Source: Reclinomonas americana ATCC 50394 (Eukaryota; Jakobida; Jakobea; Jakobida). Taken from it: DNA of 44,894 nt. Below the pieces are notes generated by a model that saw only the letters and a list, made by a program, of their open reading frames with translations, was not told the origin of the DNA and did not search any database. The stretch lies in assembly GCA_048213135.1 (NCBI GenBank), contig PS015500.1:1-44894 (forward strand). The letters are read 5' to 3'. Shown piece after piece: positions 1-18,700 of the stretch (position 1 is its first letter; each line of letters starts with the position of its first letter). Made by a program: the position numbers and the translations under genes.

Positions 1-537
1 GAAGAGGCTAAAGGAGAGGAGGGAAAGAAGGAGAGTGGGGAAAAGGGACGGAGGGGAAGAGAAGTAGGATGAGAAACGAGTGGAGAAGAAAGTGGCTCCA
101 GAAAGTCGAGACAGAGTGAGCCGACGAGAAAGAGGAGACGAGAAAAGCGGAGATGAGGAGCATAGAGGAGGAAAGCAGAGAAAGACGGAGACGTGAACCT
201 GCAGTCTCTCCCTTTAATTCTCTCTTTCTATCCCACTCAATTTCAGTCTCCGTTTCTCGACTCTCCCTCTGCGCGTGTGTGTGTGTCTTTTCCCTCACTC
301 TCGCACTGCTTCACTCTACTCTCCCTTTTCTCTCTCCCTCTCGCCCCTCTCCCTCACCCACTCCGTCTTCGTTCGATTTCTCTCTTTCCCTGTCTCACAC
401 ATACTCGCTCTCCGTCTCTCCCTTTCCCTCCCTCCTCCACTCTCCGGCCCTGTACGCAACTTTACAAACACGCGATCCGACGGCCCACTTCCCCCAATCA
501 ATCCACTGCGCAGATGCGACACGAATTCCCTCTCCAG

Positions 538-810
538 CATGTGCTGATCCACTGCCGAGTGCACGAACACGTGAGGTACTTCGTCAATGAATCAAGGCCA
601 GCAAACATAAACGCACCCTTGTCCTCGGCCAGCAGTGAGAACGCAGAGGCAGAGGCAGGGGGTCCAGGCGGTGGCGGTGGTGGAGGAGGGGGCGGTGGGG
701 GTGGAGGGGGTGTGGGAGTGCCGCCAGCCGAGTGCACTGTCGTCGACACCTTCTTCCTCACACGTGAGCGCTCGGCGCTGGTGGCACGAGGCTCGCCCGC
801 TGTGGAGTAG
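538..810 (+). CDS. Possible 3'-terminal exon of an unrecognised protein (doubtful)
   Basis: After a plausible acceptor (tctccag, ending at 537) an open frame runs to a TAG at 808-810. It begins HVLIHCRVHEHVRYFVNESR, passes through a run of about 15 glycines (roughly 664-712) and ends ARGSPAVE. The residues outside the glycine run are of mixed, protein-like composition, which the pyrimidine-rich sequence upstream is not. No family is recognised and no upstream exon was found, because 1-530 is CT-rich repeat. The opposite strand is also open here, with polyproline in place of polyglycine, so the coding strand is uncertain. Treat this as a candidate only. Confidence 0.25.
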   Translation, partial: HVLIHCRVHEHVRYFVNESRPANINAPLSSASSENAEAEAGGPGGGGGGGGGGGGGGGVGVPPAECTVVDTFFLTRERSALVARGSPAVE

Positions 811-1204
811 GGGAAGGAAAGGGAAAGGGAGGTGAGGGGAAGGGAAGGGGAGGGGGAAGGGGAAGGGAAGGGGAAGGTGAGGGAAAGGAAGCGGGGTGAA
901 GGAAGACGTGGTTTATCACAGACGCGTTTTGGTATGAGTGCATGTGCTCTGTGAAAGGGCAACGCTGAGGCGATAAGGCAAGGATAATGGTATCCTGTGC
1001 TTCACCGTGCAACACAGACAGACAGATGAACCGAGAGAGGAAGACACAAAAGGGTGGACACGTCGAGTCGTCGTGTTACCTTTGTGTTCCTCTCTCCCCT
1101 TCTCTCTAGTTCACAGCACGAGTACACAAACAGAGAGAGAGAGCGAGTGTGAGAGAGAGGGCGTGAGTGAAAAAAGCCGTAAAATTGCGTGGGAATGATT
1201 CCAG

Positions 1205-1800
1205 ATGACATGCTTCTCTCGGGTGAACGCCGCAGCAGACAGAGAGTCAGACGCACAAGCACGCAGAGGGGAGAGTGATGCGTGAGTGAGAGAGAGAGAG
1301 AGAGACGAGCGCTAATGAGCCGAATGCTTACAAGGCGTGCTTCTCTCAGCAAACGCTTCTTGCCAATGCACATACAGCGACTCAAACGCACAAGCACGCA
1401 GAGGACCGAGAGAGAGAGAGAGAGAGAGAGTGAGAGAGTGAGTGAGTGACAGACGAGTGCTAATGAGCCGAATGCTTGCGAGACGAGCGCTAATGAGCCG
1501 AATGCTTGCGAAGGAAAGGCGTGCTCCTCTCAGTGAACGCTTCTTGCCAAAGCACATACACGCAGAAGACTGAGAGAGAGAGAGGGAGAGAGAGAGTNNN
1601 NNNNNNNNNNNNNNNNNNNNNNNNNNNNNNNNNNNNNNNNNNNNNNNNNNNNNNNNNNNNNNNNNNNNNNNNNNNNNNNNNNNNNNNNAGAGAGAGAGAT
1701 AGAAGTGATTGGTAATAACTGCGTGCTCCTCTCAGTGAACGCTTCTTGCCAATGCACACACAGCGACTCAAACGCACAAGCACGCAGAGGACTGAGAGAG
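1205..1800. repeat. Degenerate tandem minisatellite, about four copies
   Basis: A unit containing gtgctcctctcagtgaacg, then cttcttgccaatgcacacac, then aaacgcacaagcacgcagag and a GA tract recurs near 1209, 1330, 1520 and 1720. Two copies also carry gagcgctaatgagccgaatg. Spacing is irregular (about 120-200 bp). The array is interrupted by 91 N at 1598-1688. No coding function is visible. Confidence 0.75.
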
Positions 1801-2480
1801 AAGCAAAGAGCCGCGAATGTCACAACCTTGACAGAGCGAGTCCCAGAAACAACTCAGCTGAGCAGCAGAAGATGTGAGGCACAGTGTGTGAGAGAGTGAG
1901 AGAGAGTGAAGAGTGACTGAGGAGGATACAGGTCGACAGTGTGTGATTGGTGGTGATTGAAATGCGACGCAGACAGAGAGGATGCGGCACTTGCCTTGCC
2001 ACATTTCAGCATGCAGCAACTGTTGAAGGAAGAGAGAGGCAGGGGGGGGGAGAGTGCGCGTATGTGTGAGAGAGAGGCACACGCGTGTGCACAAGAAGAG
2101 AGAGAGAACGAGAGGGAGAGAAAGACATGGCGCGCGCGTGCGTGATGAGAACAGAGAGCGCGTCCTCGTTCTCCTTATCTCCACAAGGCGTATCAAGAGC
2201 AGCCAAAGAGAGAGCACACACAGACAGAGAGGAAGAGCGTGCTTGAGTGTGTGTAATCTCTGATGATTGGAAGCGCCGTTGTGGTGTCCGATTGCGTACG
2301 CACATCCAAAGACCAGCGAGGCCATGAGCGGAGGCGGCTTACTGGCTGACTGGCTGGTCGACTTGACTGACTGGAGGAACGCCACACGAGACCCTCTCTA
2401 ATCACCACGCGCAGCGCGCCGAGAAACTAACAAAGTGATTGCTATCCGTTGACCGGCGATCGAACGAAACTGTAACCAAT
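1801..2480. other. No gene recognised; GA-rich sequence
   Basis: This stretch has GA/GT-rich microsatellite patches near 1880-1910 and 2020-2130. The open frames on both strands are low-complexity shadows. It may be downstream or intronic sequence of the minus-strand PAQR gene, but no PAQR helices can be recognised in it. Confidence 0.4.
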
Positions 2481-2869
2481 TCGAATTTATTGCATGATGT
2501 GGATGAGCTGATCACGTGGTGTACTCGGTGATGGAAGTGGATTGCACGCACTGCTCGTGTATCGACAGCTAGGATCGGAATTCCTCAATCGCGAATTCGA
2601 AATCGAAAGCGGCACCTTGGCCGGGATCCGGATCGGGGATCGGGAAGGTTCCGCCTGTCGATCAGCAGGCACTGAGACTGGTGCATATGCGGATAAGGTG
2701 GTGCAGATCAAACCGATGACGCCAATCACTGATGCGACAACAATGACAACAACAACAACAACAACAACTGCGCCCACCACCAGCCACCACCGATATGAGC
2801 CTCACCAACAACATGACAAGCTCTCTTGTGTTTCAACCACGCCACACCACCACTGTTTGCTTCTTTTGC

Positions 2870-2988
2870 NNNNNNNNNNNNNNNNNNNNNNNNNNNNNNN
2901 NNNNNNNNNNNNNNNNNNNNNNNNNNNNNNNNNNNNNNNNNNNNNNNNNNNNNNNNNNNNNNNNNNNNNNNNNNNNNNNNNNNNNGTC

Positions 2989-3051
<63 letters not shown>

Positions 3052-3345
3052 TGTCTGTCTGTCTCTTGCTCTTGCTCCTTCTCTTGCTACTTCTCTTTCT
3101 CCTTCTCTTGCTCCTTCTCTTTCTCCTTCTCTTGCTCCTTCTCTTGCTCCTTCTCTTGCTCCTTCTCTTGCTACTTCTTTCTCCTTCTCTTGCTCCTTCT
3201 CTTGCTACTTCTTTCTCTCTCTCTCTCTCTCGCTCTTCTCTTGCTCCTTCTCTTGCTCCTTCTCTTTCTCTTTCTCCTTCTCTTGCTCTTTCTCTTTCTC
3301 TTGCTCCTTCTCCTTCTCCTTCCCTTTCTCTCTCACTCTCCCCCC
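2870..3345. repeat. Assembly gap, (CT)n tract and CTTCTCTTGCTC-type minisatellite
   Basis: 116 N (2870-2985) are followed by a (TC)n run to about 3058, then many variants of the units cttctcttgctc and cttctctttctc up to about 3340. On the minus strand this lies immediately inside the first intron of the PAQR gene. The gap probably marks a longer unassembled repeat. Confidence 0.85.
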
Positions 3346-3368
3346 TCCCCCCTCTCTGCCCCCCTCAC

Positions 3369-3902
3369 CGTGTGAAACAGCGCACTGCACGAGAAGCACA
3401 CCAACTCCGCCACCACCAGCAGCAACATCACTCCGCGATCGCCGACCGTCTGCCTCGCCCAATACCCATCGCCATCGGCACCTCCCACCACCAACCCTCC
3501 CGCCAACCACACACAGTAGATGGCGGGCACGAGTGCCGTCCACATATTGGTCAACTCATTGTGCACCGAGGCCACCGACATGACCGCGCGTCGCGTGCAA
3601 TGCGCCACGCGATACCCGTGCTCCAAGTACGGATTGTCGACCATCCAATGCGGTGCCTCGTGTCGCGACACCACACTCGCCTCCCGCTCGCCCCATCCCT
3701 CCCACTGATGCACAAGTGCCTCGTCGTCATGCTCGTGGTCGTTGTGGGACTCCACCGCCGTGCAGCAGCTCTTTCTCGTGTCGTCCTCCTTGCTGCTGCT
3801 GTTGTTGTTGTTGTTGTTGTTGTTGATGCTGGTGTCGCCTCTTGCGCTCGTGCCTGTGCGTGGTCGCTTGGTGTCGCCAGCGGCAGCTGCGGGCGCGCCC
3901 AT
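3369..3902 (-). CDS. PAQR (progestin/adipoQ receptor, HlyIII-like) family receptor, first exon only
   Basis: 178 codons from ATG at 3902 to a GTGAGG donor just after 3369. The N-terminal ~55 residues are low complexity (Ala, Asn and Ser runs). Then comes HWMVDNPYLEHGYR, matching the W..DN.Y...GYR entry of PAQR proteins, followed by HNELTNMWTALVPAIY. This aligns with PAQR motif A (E-x2-N-x3-H), although the final His is Ala here. After a loop comes helix two, ending FSCSALFHT, which contains the S-x3-H motif of the family. Members are seven-helix membrane proteins with a zinc site and proposed ceramidase or receptor activity. Helices three to seven should lie in later exons, but the intron runs into repeats and a 116-N gap and no matching exon was found at 1-2870. 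The family call rests on these motifs. Confidence 0.78.
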
Positions 3903-4100
3903 GGTGTGCGGAAAAAAACTAAACAAGAGAGTCGGGACAAGGGACGCAGCGAGAGCTGTTTACAAAGCAAATCCCTTGCCGACAATGACCTTCCCTATAC
4001 AAACAATTACTTCTTCAACAGTCATCTTCGCTTTCAGGAGGCAAACACAGTTACAAGCAAGTGATTTGTTTTTTTACAACGATTTGTGTTTTCTTTTTCC

Positions 4101-13229
<9,129 letters not shown>

Positions 13230-13493
13230 GAGAGAAGTGCCCTTTCGCCGACCGCGACAGACAATGCTCTTTCAGCAGCAACACAGCGAGCGAGCGAGTG
13301 TGCGTTTGATGGCACAGAAGGCGAGCGTAGTCTGGGGAGACAGAGGGCAGCACGTAGGACAAGAGAGAGAAAGAGAGAGTGTCGGTTGCGGGGAGAGAGA
13401 CAACAAACGGTGCACACGCGCAAAAGATGATGATGATAATGATGAAATTTGTCGCGCGATTGATTGATTGAGTGGCGATATCGGACATCGACT

Positions 13494-16313
13494 TTATTTG
13501 CTTGCTGGCACGGCCATTGCGTCGCGAAGTCGCTGCAACAATGCGTCGTTGGCGGGCCACTTGCGGGCACCGGCCTCGTTCTGCAGGAGAACCAGGCGCG
13601 ATCCGTGCGGCGCCGCGTATGTTAGCGCCTGGGCATGTCGCGGTCGCTCGCGAACGTGCCTGCGCGCGCACAGCGTTATACGTACGCACGTACGCGCATC
13701 ACGTCGTAATTGCACGCAACATGTGTTGCTGGCCGTGTACGAATCCGTGCTCACCACCAGGTAGTACCACATCGCCGCGGGCAAACGGCGACGCCAGCAG
13801 CAGCTCGAGTGCGCGCATCATCGGATCACTCCAGTTGGGAACAATCACCAGCACCGATAGTGGCTCTGCCGTGCCGTGCATGTGCGCTTCCAGGTGCTCT
13901 GCCATGCGCTCCATGACCTGCATCACATACACACCGTGATGAATGCGTACTAAAAAGACGGATATCGCGGAAAACGCCACGCACCTCTTCTGTGTACGGT
14001 GGATTACACTGCGTCGAGTAATGCGAGAGGCGTGAGTGGCATGCAAGCACACTGCCGCGGCAAACACGACTCACCTCGTACGAGCCACCGGTGGGTGCGC
14101 GATCGAAGAATGAGCCATGGCTGCCGAAATACCTGCACACAGCGTCGTTCGTCAGGAAAGAAACAAGGAGAAAACGAGCGCGGGTGACTCAAGACGGCAC
14201 CGATCAGTGTCGGGAAAGGCAGAGCAAAACGTGGAAAAGTGGCAGTTTAGTGGCGACGCGAAGAGCTCCTGCGGACAAGTCAGCAGAGGTGAGTGGCGGC
14301 GTGCAGAGTGCGTCACCACTCACCATGTTGATGCCAAGCTCCTGCGACATGGTGGCAAACGCCACTGGCGTTGCCGCTGCGTGCATGTTGACCAGGTTGC
14401 CCGGTTCCTTGCTGGCGAGAAGCGTGTCGTACCTGTCGACCAAGTGGAGGGGAAGGGGGGAGGAGGGGGAGGGGAAGGAGAAGAAGAGGAAGAAGAAAAC
14501 AGAAAGGAGAAGAAGAGGAAGAAGAAAACAGAAGATGACGAAGAGGAAGAAGAAGGAGAAGAAGGCAAGTGAGCATGCGAAGAGGGAGACGCGGGTCGTG
14601 ATCTCGCTGAACAAGAGAACGAGAACTTGCCGCACGAAAACGGCAACACGCACCTCTTCAGCATGCAGTACAACAGCCGATCGAAATGCGCTCGTTCTGG
14701 GTCGTGCACACCGCCGTGCTGACGGTAGAGGGCTCGTATGCGGTTGTAGTGTGCGTACGTGATGCGCAGCTTGTCACCGTGGCACTCCACCTCGCACAGA
14801 TCATCGGCAGCTCGAAATCGACACTGGACGGGAACGGTGGCGGTGCGATCGAATGTCGACTCCCTTATGCCACAAAGAGCACAAAAGCGTGTGAGTCGGG
14901 TACGGCACGAGCGGGCGAGGGGAACGGGGATGAAGGTGAACCATTCAACGAATTCCTGTGCACACCGCGTGGCCTCGGCCGACAACTCGGCACACACCTG
15001 GAGCACTCGGTCTTGCGCCAACTCGGCAAGCGGTGCCGACACCTCGGCCTTCAGTTGCTTCATCAGCGACAAGACAGCATCCACCGTGGATGGCGGCACA
15101 TGGCGTGCTCCCTCTGCCACCTCATGCAGTGCACGTCGAATCCGCTCCACGTCGTCTGCGTCACGCACAAGCTCAGCCATTCAGTCTCGCTCCATTGGGT
15201 TTTTTCATGGATCCTTGCGAGCGCACTGGACACCGACAAAAGAAAGGTGCTTTCCAGGCGCAATAGTTCCATCTCCGCTCCCTTTCTGAGTCTTCTTCTC
15301 TCTCCCCAATCCCTCCTCTCTCTCTCTCTCTCTCACTCACTCACTCCCTTCCTTCCCACCGCCGCTGCTGCTCGATGGTGACGACGGCATCGCCGAGCCC
15401 GAGCTGCCACCAGCGCTCCTTGCATCCACAATCAAAGGAAATGGAGCAAAAGGCGCGGGCGACACCATGAGCGGCATCTGGTACGGTTTCGACAAGGGTT
15501 GCAATTGTGGCACAGCACTGCAGGGTGGCGCGTACCTCTGTCTCTCCCTCCCTTCCTCTATCTCGCTTTCTCTCTCTCGCTTTCTGTCTTTCTGTTTCTC
15601 TCTCCCTCCCTCCGTCCCTCCCTCCTTTGCCTCATCTCCCCCTTTCCCCCTCGCCCCTCCCTCCCCCTCACCTGCCGCCACGGTGGAGAGCCACGCCTCG
15701 GCCGCCCGGAGATACTGCTGCAGCGTCTCCGTGGCCTTGGCGAGTGTGTGAAAGCGCGAAGGCAGTCGCCAAGGAATCTCGGCGGCAATCTCTCGCGACA
15801 GCACGTGCGACTCGGTGGCCACCGATGGACGACACAGGATAATGTCGGCTGTCGAGCGGCGACTCTGCGGCAGAGCAATCTGCTCAAAGACCCACCGATC
15901 AAATGCGCCGTGGGGGGCCCTCATGTGCAGAATGCGTTGACATGCTGTTGGGGGAGGAGGTGAGAGAGAGGGAAAGGGAAAGGGAGAGAGAGGAGGGGGG
16001 GGAAGGGAGAAGGAGGCACACCTTCTTGCAGATAGTGCCGCAGGTACAGCATGATCTGGCTGCGGTGCTGCTCAATCAAGGGATGTGGCATTGTGTGCAA
16101 CTGCAAATGCGCGGCGCTCAGTGGCGCTGTGTCTGTTGCATCGCCCGCGTCACTGTGAATGCACACATGAGCACAGACACACAGACACACAGAAGGGGAC
16201 GACAAGCGCAACGGTCCGCGAGCTCGCTTCAGTGGCGGCTGCTCACGCTCCACGTCGTCATCAGCGGCTGCAGCGTCCGCGGGGGGCGACCTGGCGCGCT
16301 TGTTGCCGCTCAT
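13494..16313 (-). CDS. PCIF1: PCIF1/CAPAM-like mRNA cap-adjacent adenosine N6-methyltransferase (12 exons)
   Basis: Exons: 16313-16213, 16152-16022, 15944-15672, 15537-15360, 15285-15227, 15155-14654, 14432-14324, 14268-14201, 14132-14075, 14008-13985, 13917-13703, 13659-13494 (1884 nt, 627 residues plus TGA). The N-terminus (MSGNKRARSPP, then PLKRARG) is a likely nuclear signal. The mid part has AFDRWVFEQ and FCSISFDCGC. The methyltransferase core is clear: ELFASPLNC, FCSAFPDTDRYFGSHG, GGSYECNPPYTEEVMERM, then LSVLVIVPNW, GEHGFVHGQQH and LLQNEAGARKW, in the same order as animal PCIF1. The family methylates N6 of cap-adjacent 2'-O-methyladenosine in the nucleus using SAM. The catalytic tetrapeptide is NPPY (about residues 495-498) instead of NPPF, an N6-MTase variant expected to work. 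No N-terminal WW domain, which binds the polymerase II tail in animals, is visible. The first donor and the 15227/15155 junction are approximate. Confidence 0.92.
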
Positions 16314-16362
16314 GCAAACGACGTAACGAGGAGGAGCGGAAATCGGGCGCGCACAGGACAGC

Positions 16363-16804
16363 TCATCGACCTTCGCGGTTGCGCCAGTGAATGCAAGTGG
16401 AGAATGAAGAGCGGGGGAATTCCAGCATAGCGCGCGCGATCCTTTGAACGTGTACGGTGATGCCGATGCACTCGGATCGCACCACACCAAACGGCAACTG
16501 CAACATCATGTCTCGTGTGCTTTTCACGGAGGCCATTTGCACGCCGTCGCGCCTGCTTCTCAGCGGTCTGTACATTGGAAGTACATCGCCCCTCTAACAA
16601 TATACAATCAGAGCCGATTGTCGCAGCGCTTGAGCGCAGTGAGAACCTGATACTTTATCTTCTCTATCTCGTCATCCGTGCCGAGCCGCTGTCCGTGGCT
16701 CCAGTTGAATGCCTGGTTCGGAGTCGCTCCCATGTTCAGCAACTGATATAGGCCTTCAATGCGGCACTGGCAGTGCGTTCCGGTGCTGGCAATCGGTGCA
16801 AACG
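16363..16804 (-). CDS. Last two exons of an unrecognised gene
   Basis: Exon 16804-16647 opens after a cgcag acceptor and reads FAPIASTGTHCQCRIEGLYQ, then MGATPNQAFNWSHGQRLG and DEIEKIKYQ. A 53-nt intron joins it in phase to exon 16593-16363, which reads RGDVLPMYRPLRSRR, then MMLQLPFGVVRSECIGITVH and ends in TGA. Composition is ordinary and soluble, with no transmembrane segment or clear motif. No family is recognised. The 5' exon or exons must lie above 16804, where (CT)n tracts and a 20-N gap occur, and no start was identified. Its stop is only about 50 bp from the PCIF1-like start, on the same strand. Confidence 0.5.
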
Positions 16805-16859
16805 CTGCGGGGACACGGAACACAACTCATAATCATCAGCGACGGCCATCCTCTCTCCT

Positions 16860-17047
16860 CCTTTCTTTCTCCGTCTCCCTCTCTCTCTCTCTCTCTCTCT
16901 GCTGTACGGCCAAGGCGGATGTACGGTACAGCAGGCNNNNNNNNNNNNNNNNNNNNGTCGGTCGGTCGGTCGTCGACGTACGTACGTACGACGACGACGA
17001 CGACGGACGGACGAACGAACAACAACTAACTAACTACTACTACACGC

Positions 17048-17124
<77 letters not shown>
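16860..17124. repeat. CT tracts, 20-N gap and a cascade of 3-4 bp microsatellites
   Basis: A CT run (about 16878-16900) and 20 N (16937-16956) are followed by abutting short arrays (gtcg)n, (acgt)n, (gac)n, (gacg)n, (aac)n, (taac)n and (tac)n to about 17043. A long (CT)n then runs to 17124, ending 16 bp from the stop of the WD40 gene. Confidence 0.9.
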
Positions 17125-17127
<3 letters not shown>

Positions 17128-17140
17128 TCGCCTCACCAAC

Positions 17141-18292
17141 TCAGCACCAGAAAAGGACGACCTCGGCATCCTCGACGATGAAACAGCGCAGAACCAGCTC
17201 AGGAAGGCATCGTGAGTCCACTTCTTCATCGTCATCCTGCATCTCCTGCACAGCCTGCATGGCCGAGCGAGCGTCGTCGAGCTCGAAGCCCGCAAGGCCA
17301 CGCGGCGTGGACCACACTCGTATCGTCTCGTCTCCGCTCCCACTCACTATATGCTGACCGTCGGGGGAGACGGCAACAGACACCACCAGGTCAGTGTGTT
17401 CCTCCAACCGTCGCTCCTCCTCTCCACTCACCAGAGACCACACCCGCACAGAGTTGTCTCCACCCGCACTCGCGATGTGCTGGCCATCGGGAGTGACGGT
17501 GACAGCATGCACCCACGAAGTGTGTCCCTCCAACCGTCTCACCTCCTCGCCACTCGCCAGCAACCACACCCACACTGTGTGGTCACTGCCACTCACAATG
17601 TGCTGACCATCGGGGGTGACGGCCACAGACTGCACAATGTAAGTATGCCCCTCCATTCGTCGCACCTCCTTGCCACTCGCCAGCACCCACACCCGCACTG
17701 CGTTGTCTCCGCCCGCACTCACTATATGCTGATTATCAGGGGTGACGGTGACAGACCACACTCGATTTGTGTGTCCCTCCAGCCGTCGCACCTCTTCGCC
17801 GTTCGCCAGTGCCCACACCCGCACTGTCTTGTCAAAGCTGCCGCTGATGACGTGCTGACCATCGGGGGCAACAGTGACGGACATCACCGTGTCGGTGTGT
17901 CCCTCCAATCGTCTCACTTCTTCCCCATTCGCCAACGACCACACACGCACGGTACAGTCTCCACCCCCACTGACAACGTGCGTGCCATCGGGAGTGACGG
18001 CGACAGTAAACACCACATCAGTGTGTCCCCCCAGCCATCGCACCTCCTTGCCACTCGCGAGGGACCACACTCGAATGGCCTTGTCCATGCACCCACCGAC
18101 AATGTGCTTGCCATCGGGAGTGACGACGATGGACAGCGCCTCAGCAGCGAGACACTGAATGATCTGTGTCGAGCACCCGTGGTGAGGCGCACAAACACAC
18201 GCAGCAGCGCAAACAACAATCGCACGAACACTCGAATGCACACATAGACACAACCACGCAGAGTGTGCATGCATTCACACCTTTGTTGCCAT
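17141..18292 (-). CDS. Seven-bladed WD40 repeat protein with a conserved C-terminal tail (copy 1)
   Basis: A 12-nt first exon (18292-18281, MATK) is joined by a 117-nt intron to one long exon (18163-17141), giving 344 residues ending in TGA. The long exon encodes seven very similar WD40 blades of the form VTPDGQHIVSGSxDxTVRVW followed by SLASGEEVRRLEGHT. About 60 further residues form a tail: STPRGLAGFELDDARSAM, VQEMQ, an acidic stretch, EEVDSRCLPELVLRCFIVE. The protein should be a single beta-propeller scaffold; partners are unknown. The near-identical blades suggest recent expansion or homogenisation. A paralogue with the same tail lies at 43359-44418. The MATK start was chosen because it restores the frame at the acceptor and lies close to the divergent flotillin promoter. 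Confidence 0.88.
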
Positions 18293-18700
18293 TCTCCGTG
18301 AGTGTGTGCGTGTGAGAAGCACTCTGATTCATCCGACGGAACATCAACTTCAACTCTCTCGCGCGCGTGTGCGTGCGCCTCGCGGTGCTGTCTGTGTCTC
18401 AGTGCCCCCTATCTCTCCGCGTCCTCGTCGTGGAGCTCCATTCTCCAACTGCGATGTGAGTGAGATACAGTATATCGTGATATCGCGATCGATCGCGAGC
18501 TCATGATCAGCGCGTGCGCATGCGCTTGCATGCATCGATGCATCGGCTTGAAAGCGAGAACCAACCCAAGACTTTGTAGATATAAGCAAGCACATATTGG
18601 CCGCAGATTCACCGCAGGTTCGCTTCGAGCTGTGTCTTCTGGACTTGCGTGCTCGCGCCTGTTTGTTGTGCACGTGGGCAAAGACCGCGCGCGCAGAACA
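18293..18700. promoter_or_regulatory. Divergent intergenic region (WD40 gene / flotillin), palindrome-rich
   Basis: About 400 bp separate two outward-facing start codons, so promoters for both genes probably lie here. It contains perfect palindromes cgcgatcgatcgcg (18484-18497), gcgcatgcgc (18516-18525) and tgcatcgatgca (18531-18542), plus an AT-rich tagatataagcaa around 18577. No transcription factor can be named from the sequence. Confidence 0.5.

Noticed and set aside
2487-2795. Minus-strand frame with a valine-rich hydrophobic stretch and polar tail, possible last exon of the PAQR gene
   Set aside because: The hydrophobic run is translated GTT/GTC repeat (plus-strand ACA/ACC) and no PAQR helix motif is recognisable, so it was not joined to the gene.
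2542-3375. Long plus-strand open frames through the CT repeat
   Set aside because: They are translated microsatellite (Ser/Leu/Phe only) and cross an N gap; the opposite strand holds the PAQR exon.
17351-18247. 298-residue plus-strand frame antisense to the WD40 exon (and the similar one at 43617-44717)
   Set aside because: These are mirror frames of repeated WD40 codons; the sense strand has the clear family match.
18503-18700. 66-residue N-terminal extension of flotillin
   Set aside because: The extension is Cys/Arg-rich, unlike flotillins, and overlaps the palindromic promoter-like region; ATG 18701 gives the usual start just before the hydrophobic segment.
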